27,469 nt of DNA from an uncultured Eubacteriales bacterium (GTDB taxonomy: Bacteria; Bacillota; Clostridia; Oscillospirales; Oscillospiraceae): contig URXY01000025.1 in the NCBI GenBank assembly GCA_900552015.1, forward strand, positions 1 through 27,469, given 5' to 3'. Made by a program: the position numbers and the translations under genes. Below the pieces are notes generated by a model that was not told where the DNA came from, did not search any database, and saw nothing but the letters and a program-made list of their open reading frames with translations. Shown piece by piece: positions 21,883 to 27,469 of the stretch (position 1 is its first letter; the number at the start of each line of letters is the position of its first letter).

Positions 21883-23121
21883 TTACTTGGCAAGCACCTT
21901 TTTGAGTTTGGCGAAGCGGGGGAGGGAATCCTCCTTCGGGAGCTTCGGCTCGCCCTGAATGAGGGGGAGCACATAGTCGATGAGCTCCTGCTTGACGCCG
22001 TTGTGAGAGTCGTTGATCCACTCGAGCGGGATCTTCTTCTCGAAGTTTGCGACCTCAGTGAGCGGGAGAAGCTTAGTTCTGCAGGCGTAGTGACCGTTCA
22101 CGGTCTCACGTTCAAAGGCGACCATCTTGTCGGTGATGCCGGCGGCGGCGTTCTCCACCGCGGCACGGCCGGCCATCACGGCCTCTTCAATGTCGGTCTC
22201 GCTCGCGAGGTGCGCGCCGCAGCGCTGGAGCAGCGACAGCTCGATGCCGCGCACCTTCGCGCCGGTCTTCTCCTTCACGATGCTCGCGAGCAGCGCCGCA
22301 AGACCGCCGAGCTGCGCGTGGCCGAAGCCGTCCGTCGCGCTGGTCTTGGCCTCGGAGACAAAGCTGCCGTCGGCATAGTGGATGCCCTCGGAAACGGCGA
22401 CCATGCAGCTTCCGGTCTGCTTGTAAGCGCGTTCAACATCGGCAAGGAAGGTATCCATGTCGAAATCGGTCTCTGGCAGGTAGATGAGGTCGGGACCCGC
22501 GCCGTACTCCGTCGCGAGCGCGGCGGCGGCGGTCAGCCAACCGGCGTGGCGGCCCATGATCTCGATGATGCAGATCATGCCCGTGTCATAGACATGCGCG
22601 TCCTGATAGACCTCCATCAGGCTCGTCGCAATGTACTTGGCGGCGCTGGCGTAGCCGGGGCAGTGGTCGGTGCCGTAGAGGTCGTTGTCGATCGTCTTGG
22701 GCACACCCATGACGCGGCACTCGTAGCCGACCTTCTGCATGTACTTGGAAATTTTGTTGCAGGTGTCCATCGAGTCGTTGCCGCCGTTGTAGAAGAAATA
22801 GCGGACGTCGTGCTTTTTGAATACCTCAAGGATGCGCTTGTAATCGGTGTCGTCCTCGTCGGGGTCCTTCATCTTGTAGCGGCAGGAGCCGAGGGCGGAG
22901 GAGGGGGTGTACTTTAAAAGCTCCAGCTCCTTCGGGTCTTCCTGACTCATGTCGAAGAGCCTGTCGGCCAGCACGCCCTTGATGCCGTGCTCCGCGCCGT
23001 AGACGTTCGTGATGCAGTCGGTATCAAGTGCCGTGCGGATGACGCCGTAAGCGCTCGCGTTGATAACGGAGGTCGGGCCGCCGGACTGGCCGATGATGCA
23101 CGCGCCTTTCAGTTCACTCAT
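21883..23121 (-). CDS. pfp: 6-phosphofructokinase, pyrophosphate-dependent type
   Basis: Glycolytic enzyme phosphorylating fructose 6-phosphate, 412 residues. The active-site loop PKTIDND (141-147) has Lys where ATP-using bacterial enzymes have Gly, and the phosphoryl loop reads GGNDSMDT (113-120), with Asp in place of the ATP-type Gly. Both changes mark pyrophosphate use. MGRHAGWLT near residue 190 is also typical of this group. The reaction is reversible. The start at 23121 has AAGGAGA upstream. It lies 18 nt downstream of fba and is the last gene before a strong terminator. Together with fba and the transketolase genes it could act on sedoheptulose phosphates as well as fructose phosphates (inference). 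Confidence 0.92.
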   Translation of the reverse strand: MSELKGACIIGQSGGPTSVINASAYGVIRTALDTDCITNVYGAEHGIKGVLADRLFDMSQEDPKELELLKYTPSSALGSCRYKMKDPDEDDTDYKRILEVFKKHDVRYFFYNGGNDSMDTCNKISKYMQKVGYECRVMGVPKTIDNDLYGTDHCPGYASAAKYIATSLMEVYQDAHVYDTGMICIIEIMGRHAGWLTAAAALATEYGAGPDLIYLPETDFDMDTFLADVERAYKQTGSCMVAVSEGIHYADGSFVSEAKTSATDGFGHAQLGGLAALLASIVKEKTGAKVRGIELSLLQRCGAHLASETDIEEAVMAGRAAVENAAAGITDKMVAFERETVNGHYACRTKLLPLTEVANFEKKIPLEWINDSHNGVKQELIDYVLPLIQGEPKLPKEDSLPRFAKLKKVLAK

Positions 23122-23139
23122 AGCAGTTCTCCTTATCGC

Positions 23140-24108
23140 TTAGGCCTTGCCGGCGCAGCCGAGCACGTCGACGAGCTTGTGGCGGACGAGCTCCTTGATG
23201 TTGGCGCGGGCGGGCTTGAGATACTCGCGCGGGTCAAACTTGTCGGGATGCTCATCGAGGAAGGCGCGCACGGTGCCGGTCATGGCAAGGCGCAGGTCGG
23301 AGTCGATGTTGATCTTGCAGACGGAGAGCTTTGCGGCCTCGCGCAGCTGATCCTCGGGCACGCCGATAGCGTTGGGCATCTTGCCGCCGTGCTCGTTGAT
23401 CATCTTGACATACTCCTGCGGGACGGAGGAGGAGCCGTGCAGCACGATGGGGAAGCCGGGCAGACGCTTGGAGACTTCCTTCAGCACATCGAAGCGCAGC
23501 GGGGGCGGGACGAGGATGCCCTGCTCATTGACGGTGCACTGCTCGGGCTTGAACTTGTAAGCGCCGTGAGAGGTACCAATGGCGATGGCAAGGGAGTCGC
23601 AGCCGGTCTTGGAGACGAATTCCTCGACTTCTTCGGGATGGGTGTAGGACGCCTCGTGCGCGGCGACCTTGACCTCGTCCTCGATACCGGCGAGGGTGCC
23701 GAGCTCGGCCTCGACCACGACGCCGTGGTCATGTGCGTACTCGACGACCTTCTTCGTGATCTCGATATTTTCGGCAAAGGGCTTGGAGGAGGCGTCGATC
23801 ATGACGGAGGTGAAGCCGCCGTCGATGCAGGACTTGCAGGTCTCAAAGTCCGGGCCGTGGTCGAGGTGCAGCACGATGGGGATGTCGGGGCAGCACTCGA
23901 CCGCCGCTTCGACGAGCTTGACGAGGTAGGTGTGGTTCGCGTAGGCGCGGGCGCCCTTGGATACCTGAAGGATCACGGGCGCGTGCTCTTCCTGGCAGGC
24001 CTCGGTGATACCCTGCACGATCTCCATGTTGTTGACGTTGAACGCGCCGATGGCGTATCCGCCGTCATAGGCTTTTTTGAACATTTCGGTAGATGTTACG
24101 AGCGGCAT
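23140..24108 (-). CDS. fba: Class II fructose-1,6-bisphosphate aldolase
   Basis: Zinc-dependent aldolase splitting fructose 1,6-bisphosphate into dihydroxyacetone phosphate and glyceraldehyde 3-phosphate, 322 residues. Motifs are GAFNVNN (21-27), the catalytic Asp and zinc His in HLDHG (81-85), EAELGTLAG, LAIAIGTSHGAYKF and the phosphate-binding VLHGSSSVP. The start at 24108 has AAGGAGA upstream. It follows the transketolase pair after an intrinsic terminator and is 18 nt from pfp. Aldolases of this class often also join erythrose 4-phosphate with dihydroxyacetone phosphate to make sedoheptulose 1,7-bisphosphate, which fits the neighbours. Confidence 0.97.
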   Translation of the reverse strand: MPLVTSTEMFKKAYDGGYAIGAFNVNNMEIVQGITEACQEEHAPVILQVSKGARAYANHTYLVKLVEAAVECCPDIPIVLHLDHGPDFETCKSCIDGGFTSVMIDASSKPFAENIEITKKVVEYAHDHGVVVEAELGTLAGIEDEVKVAAHEASYTHPEEVEEFVSKTGCDSLAIAIGTSHGAYKFKPEQCTVNEQGILVPPPLRFDVLKEVSKRLPGFPIVLHGSSSVPQEYVKMINEHGGKMPNAIGVPEDQLREAAKLSVCKINIDSDLRLAMTGTVRAFLDEHPDKFDPREYLKPARANIKELVRHKLVDVLGCAGKA

Positions 24109-24138
24109 GATATCTTCTCCTTTTTGAAAATATGATTA

Positions 24139-24181
24139 TGGGAAAAAGAGAGACAACGCAAGCTGTTTTGTCTCTCTTTTT
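24139..24181 (-). terminator. Terminator between tktC and fba
   Basis: Perfect 14-bp stem (plus arms 24143-24156 and 24168-24181) with an 11-nt loop. The minus-strand 3' arm ends in five T residues. It begins just after the tktC stop, so fba-pfp need read-through or their own promoter; I see no clear promoter in the 35 nt before fba. Confidence 0.75.
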
Positions 24182-24186
24182 TTGCG

Positions 24187-25119
24187 TCAAATGTTCGCCT
24201 TGATGGTATCGGCGATCTGGTCGGCCGTCAGGCCGTATTCGCGCAGCACGTCCGCCGCCTTGCCGGACTGGCCGAAGCGGTCGTTCACGCCGATCTTGTG
24301 GAACTTGCAGTTCACCTTGCCCATCAGGACGTCGGCCACGGCGTCGCCCAGGCCGCCGATGACGCTGTGCTCTTCAACGGTGATGACCTTGCCGCACTGT
24401 TCGGCGTACTTCGTCACGCACTCCGCGTCGATGGGCTTGATGGTGTGGATGTTGATGACGGCAGCGTCGATGCCCTCGCTCGCGAGCGCCTCGGCAGCCA
24501 TCAGGGATTCGTTGACCATGAGGCCGGTCGCGAAGATCGCGACATCCTTGCCCTCGCGCAGGACATTGGCCTTGCCGATGACGAAGGGCTTGACCATGTC
24601 GCCCTCGAAAACGGGCGTGGCAAGGCGCGCAAGGCGCATATAGACAGGACCGTCGACCTCGGCGATGGCCATGGTGGCGGCCTTGGCCTCGTTGGCGTCC
24701 GCGGGGCAGATGACCGTCATGCCGGGGATAGCGCGCATGAGCGCGAGGTCCTCGATGCACTGGTGGCTGCCGCCGTCCTCGCCGACGCTGACGCCCGCGT
24801 GCGTCGCGCAGATCTTGACGTTGAAGTGCGGGTAGGCAACGGAGTTTCGGATCTGCTCATAGGCGCGACCGGCGGCGAACATCGCGAACGAAGAGCAGTA
24901 GGGGATGAGGCCCATCGTGGACATACCAGCGGCGATGTCGACCATGTTGGCCTCGGCAATGCCGCAGTTGTAGAATTTTTCGGGGTGCGCCTTGGCGACC
25001 TTGCAGGTCTGCGTGGCGTTGGCGAGGTCGGCGTCGAGCACGACGACCTTATCGTTCTTTTCGACCAGCTCGATCAGCGCTTCGCCATAAGCCTGACGGG
25101 TCGCGATTTTATCAGCCAT
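24187..25119 (-). CDS. tktC: Transketolase, C-terminal subunit
   Basis: Second half of a split transketolase, 310 residues, holding the pyrimidine-binding and C-terminal domains. The motifs DADLANATQT, the cofactor-activating Glu region in NCGIAEANMVDIAAG, SSFAMFAAGRAYEQIRNSVAY, THAGVSVGEDGGSHQ and the C-terminal VEEHSVIGGLGDAVA are as in the family. It works only with the N-terminal subunit encoded 4 nt upstream. The start at 25119 has GGAGG placed in the last codons of that gene. Together they interconvert pentose phosphates with glyceraldehyde 3-phosphate, sedoheptulose 7-phosphate, fructose 6-phosphate and erythrose 4-phosphate. Confidence 0.95.
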   Translation of the reverse strand: MADKIATRQAYGEALIELVEKNDKVVVLDADLANATQTCKVAKAHPEKFYNCGIAEANMVDIAAGMSTMGLIPYCSSFAMFAAGRAYEQIRNSVAYPHFNVKICATHAGVSVGEDGGSHQCIEDLALMRAIPGMTVICPADANEAKAATMAIAEVDGPVYMRLARLATPVFEGDMVKPFVIGKANVLREGKDVAIFATGLMVNESLMAAEALASEGIDAAVINIHTIKPIDAECVTKYAEQCGKVITVEEHSVIGGLGDAVADVLMGKVNCKFHKIGVNDRFGQSGKAADVLREYGLTADQIADTIKANI

Positions 25120-25123
25120 GTTC

Positions 25124-25939
25124 TTAGTCCTCCAATTCCTTCAAAGCCTGCTCGCGCTGCTCGGCGTTGGGCGCTTTGCCGTGCCAGCCGACCTGATTCT
25201 CCATGAACGAAACACCCTTGCCCTTGACGGTGTGTGCAAGGATGGCCTTGGGCTTGCCGGGCATGGTAGGCTTGGAGAGCGCGGCCTCGACGGCGTCGAG
25301 ATCGTTGCCGTCGGGCAGCTCGATGAGGTCAAAGCCGAAGGCGCGCAGCTTGGCGGGCAGATCGCCAAGGCTCATGACTTGGTCGTTCGTGCCGTCGATC
25401 TGTAGCCCATTGTTGTCGATGATGACGGTCAGATTGTCGAGCTTATAGTGTGCGGCGGCCATATAAGCCTCCCAGATCTGCCCCTCCTGGCTCTCGCCGT
25501 CGCCGACGAGGGCGAAGACCTTCGTGTCCTCCTTGCCGAGATGCTTGGCACCGAGCGCCATACCGACAGCGATGGACACGCCCTGACCGAGAGAGCCGGT
25601 GGAAGCGTCCACGCCGGGGACTTTCTTCGCGTCGGGGTGGCCCTGCAGGATGGAGTGGAGCTGGCGGAAGTTTGCGTACTCGTCGCGGGAGATGAAGCCC
25701 TTGGCGGCGAGGACTGCGTAGTAGCAGGGAGCGGCATGACCCTTGGAGAGCACGAAACGATCACGGTCGGGGTCGTGCGGGTTCTTGGGGTCAACGCGCA
25801 TGTGGTTGAAGAAAACGCTGGTCATCAGTTCCACCGCGGACAGCGAACCGCCGGGGTGGCCGCTGCCAGCGTTGGCGGTCATCGTGATGATGTCGCGCCG
25901 CACCTGCCGGCAGATGGGGGAAAGCTCTTTTGTATTCAT
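25124..25939 (-). CDS. tktN: Transketolase, N-terminal subunit
   Basis: Thiamine-pyrophosphate-binding half of a split transketolase, 271 residues. It has GSGHPGGSLSAVE (26-37), RFVLSKGHAAPCYY, STGSLGQG (113-120) and the TPP/Mg motif from GDGESQEGQIWEA (146 on) to DNNGLQ (175-180). The start at 25939 follows AAGGAGG by 6 nt; an in-frame ATG at 25963 lies inside the leader and is rejected. It is first in the tktN-tktC-(fba-pfp) set, with a strong promoter 40-70 nt upstream. Split transketolases are common in clostridia and archaea, so this is not a broken gene. Confidence 0.95.
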   Translation of the reverse strand: MNTKELSPICRQVRRDIITMTANAGSGHPGGSLSAVELMTSVFFNHMRVDPKNPHDPDRDRFVLSKGHAAPCYYAVLAAKGFISRDEYANFRQLHSILQGHPDAKKVPGVDASTGSLGQGVSIAVGMALGAKHLGKEDTKVFALVGDGESQEGQIWEAYMAAAHYKLDNLTVIIDNNGLQIDGTNDQVMSLGDLPAKLRAFGFDLIELPDGNDLDAVEAALSKPTMPGKPKAILAHTVKGKGVSFMENQVGWHGKAPNAEQREQALKELED

Positions 25940-25977
25940 GGAAAACCTCCTTGAAAAATACATTTCATCAACTATTA

Positions 25978-26006
25978 AGTATATCGGATGAAGCCGGGAA
26001 AGTCAA
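25978..26006 (-). promoter_or_regulatory. Promoter of the tktN-tktC operon
   Basis: The minus strand carries -35 TTGACT (26006-26001), a 17-nt spacer and -10 TATACT (25983-25978). The -35 lies 2 nt past the recombinase stop codon. Confidence 0.8.
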
Positions 26007-26008
26007 TT

Positions 26009-27019
26009 TTAATCCTCGTTCTTTTTCATCTTTACATGCGACAAGGGATTTGCCTTTGCAGCCACGCGCAGCGCGTCGTTATCAATGTGTGTGTAGATCT
26101 CGGTCGTATTGAGATGCTCATGACCGAGCACCTCCTGCACGGCCTTGACATCCACGCCGTTTTGCAGCATCAGCGTCGCCGCTGTGTGGCGCAGCTTGTG
26201 CGATGAGTATTCTGAAGCGTCGAGTCCCGCGGCGCTCAGGTGCTTTTTGACGAGCGCGTGGACGCTTGAGCGGCTGATGCGCTCATTGCGCGAGGAGAGA
26301 AAGAGGGCGCTGCTGTCGCGTCCCGTGATGGGGCGGCGCACGGCAAGATAGCTTTTGAGTGCATCTTTGCAGGCGTCGTTTAAGTAGACGATGCGTACCT
26401 TGTTGCCCTTGCCGAGCACGCGCAGCGCGTCGTCCTGAATGTCCTGCAAGTCAAGGCCGCAAAGCTCGGAGATTCGCAGCCCGCAGTTCAGAAAGATCGT
26501 CAGAATGCAGTAGTCGCGCTCGCGGTTCTGCCCGTCGACGGACTGCAAAAGCTGCACGCTCTCGTCGAGCGTCAGGTACTTCGGCAGCGACTTTTTGATC
26601 TTGGGGGAATCGAGGTCCTTGCAGGGATTCGTGTCCAAAAGGTGCGCTTTATTGACCAAATAGTTGTAAAAAGACCGAATTGTCGCGATTTTTCGCGCTC
26701 TGGACGCGGCATTTAAGCCATAGTCAGATGCGTCGCTGTTCTGGTGCTGCACGCGGTCGCGGCTCAGATAGGTCATGTAGGCGTAAATGTCGGTCAATGT
26801 TACACTTTTCACAAAGTCAAGGTCCACGTCCATGATGGAGATCTCATTGAGAGGGAGGTCGCGTAGCGACGGATCGCGCGACTGCTTCAAATAGCGGAAA
26901 AAATTCCTGAGGTCGAGGAAATACTCATCGACCGTTTTCTGCGAGTGTGCTTTGATGGTCTCGTGATAGGATAGAAAATCGCGCAGGATCGGCGGCGATT
27001 CCAAGCGGTAGTCGTTCAT
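26009..27019 (-). CDS. Tyrosine recombinase, XerC/XerD-like
   Basis: Site-specific DNA recombinase of 336 residues from the chosen start. An N-terminal SAM-like core-binding domain (about 10-130) precedes the catalytic domain. The full active-site set is visible: R182 (NCGLRISEL), K207 region (GKGNKVR), H274 and R277 (SSHKLRHTAA), H300 (LGHEHLNTT) and Y309 (EIYTHI). The length suits a chromosomal Xer-type or simple integrase enzyme. The start is uncertain: ATG 27019 fits the domain edge but has no good ribosome binding site, and the frame is open to an ATG at 27148 through a hydrophobic segment unlike the family. The region upstream turns AT-rich. Xer for dimer resolution or a mobile-element integrase are both possible. 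Confidence 0.88.
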   Translation of the reverse strand: MNDYRLESPPILRDFLSYHETIKAHSQKTVDEYFLDLRNFFRYLKQSRDPSLRDLPLNEISIMDVDLDFVKSVTLTDIYAYMTYLSRDRVQHQNSDASDYGLNAASRARKIATIRSFYNYLVNKAHLLDTNPCKDLDSPKIKKSLPKYLTLDESVQLLQSVDGQNRERDYCILTIFLNCGLRISELCGLDLQDIQDDALRVLGKGNKVRIVYLNDACKDALKSYLAVRRPITGRDSSALFLSSRNERISRSSVHALVKKHLSAAGLDASEYSSHKLRHTAATLMLQNGVDVKAVQEVLGHEHLNTTEIYTHIDNDALRVAAKANPLSHVKMKKNED

Positions 27020-27280
27020 AATAGAAGAGCCGAACAGGTCAAATACTTTAAGAACGCATTGCTCGATTTTACTCGAATTATTTTTGCAAAGTACTGCCGT
27101 TACTAGTGCTGCTGTTGGCAGCAGACTCAGCGTCATGATGAGCGCCATCAGCAGGTTCGAAAGTCGGCAATGTGTTTAATAAATGGCAAGCATGATAAAA
27201 CACAATGCCCGGTAACAAACTTTTATCAAATTAGAATCGATCAAAGCGGAAAAGCAAAAAGGGCAGAGGCATTTTTAAGT

Positions 27281-27442
27281 CTATACCGAATTGAACAAAA
27301 TAAAAATTTTGTTCAATTCGGGGGAGGGCAAATACGAAAAAGACTCAAAAAGAGGGTCCAAACACCTGTCCGTCAAAACCTCCTTTGTCAGGATCACAGT
27401 ATCATCTATTGTGACCAGCAGCGGTTTTCGCTGCCGGTCCAT
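27281..27442 (-). CDS. Possible 53-residue ORF, unrecognised
   Basis: A short open frame starting MDRQRKPLLVTIDD and ending IFILFNSV. It has no convincing ribosome binding site, a stop codon shortly upstream in frame, and codons (ATA, CGA, ACA) rare in the rest of the window. Its 3' end is made of the inverted repeat at 27286-27321. It may be a remnant or chance; I list it because the region is otherwise empty. Confidence 0.2.
   Translation of the reverse strand: MDRQRKPLLVTIDDTVILTKEVLTDRCLDPLFESFSYLPSPELNKIFILFNSV
27286..27321. repeat. Perfect 16-bp inverted repeat
   Basis: CCGAATTGAACAAAAT (27286-27301), four A residues, then its exact reverse complement (27306-27321). It is AT-rich and lies about 270 bp upstream of the recombinase start. 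It lacks a T tract outside the stem on either strand. It may be a terminator-like hairpin, a protein-binding palindrome or a recombinase-related site. The rest of 27149-27469 holds only short hairpins (27393-27415 and 27413-27436). Confidence 0.6.
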
Positions 27443-27469
27443 TACGAATTATTAGTTAAATATATTATG

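Noticed and set aside
22987..24135. 382-codon frame on plus opposite fba
   Set aside because: Shadow of a GC-rich gene; low-complexity Asp/Gly/Leu/Val translation.
27286..27321. dif site for XerC/XerD
   Set aside because: A dif core has two 11-bp arms around a 6-8 bp centre with a recognisable consensus; this palindrome has 16-bp arms and an A4 centre that do not fit.
1..27469. CRISPR arrays, tRNA or rRNA genes, insertion sequences
   Set aside because: I looked for regularly spaced repeats, tRNA T-loop patterns, rRNA landmarks and transposase motifs and saw none. Only the tyrosine recombinase and rnpB qualify as recombination-related or RNA genes.

Overview
The window looks like the chromosome of an anaerobic, spore-forming, GC-rich clostridium, probably of the gut Oscillospiraceae type. 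The evidence is sporulation genes (spoVM, sipL, spoIVA, yunB), a SCIFF ranthipeptide locus, a pyrophosphate-type phosphofructokinase, a split transketolase and a YgfK/SsnA pair. Gene identities come from recognising motifs and family architecture by eye; no database search was run.

Left part (1-11,700). On the minus strand lie ygfK and ssnA, preceded by a promoter and a structured leader that ends in an intrinsic terminator, so they are probably controlled by attenuation. Upstream, also on minus, are upp, tsaB and tsaE (uracil salvage and tRNA t6A synthesis). Divergent on plus are ksgA and a YesL-like membrane protein gene. A promoter-driven SCIFF locus follows: a 49-residue Cys-rich precursor (absent from the supplied ORF list because of its size), a partial terminator, the radical SAM maturase and a translationally coupled PLP-dependent Orn/Lys/Arg decarboxylase-type gene. 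The block ends at the RNase P RNA gene (rnpB, minus).

Right part (11,700-27,150). murD is divergent from rnpB, followed by yunB and a NAD-dependent DNA ligase. A class I/II aminotransferase gene runs on minus. Next is a sporulation block on plus: a 63-residue membrane protein, a 26-residue SpoVM, SipL and SpoIVA, the parts that anchor the spore coat to the outer forespore membrane. A secreted protein of unknown function follows. Convergent to it is a central carbon cluster on minus (tktN, tktC, fba, pfp), which fits a transaldolase-free pentose phosphate route through sedoheptulose bisphosphate. A tyrosine recombinase and an AT-rich tail with a perfect 16-bp inverted repeat close the window.

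Caution: codon style changes sharply at rnpB. To the left Leu is almost always CTG and Arg mostly CGG; to the right CGC, CTC/CTT and TCG are common. The two ends of rnpB also pair imperfectly in helix P1 (a C-C and a C-A mismatch in 11 pairs). I therefore suspect that two related genomes were joined inside rnpB, most simply by metagenome assembly. Links across about 11,350-11,690 should not be trusted until checked.
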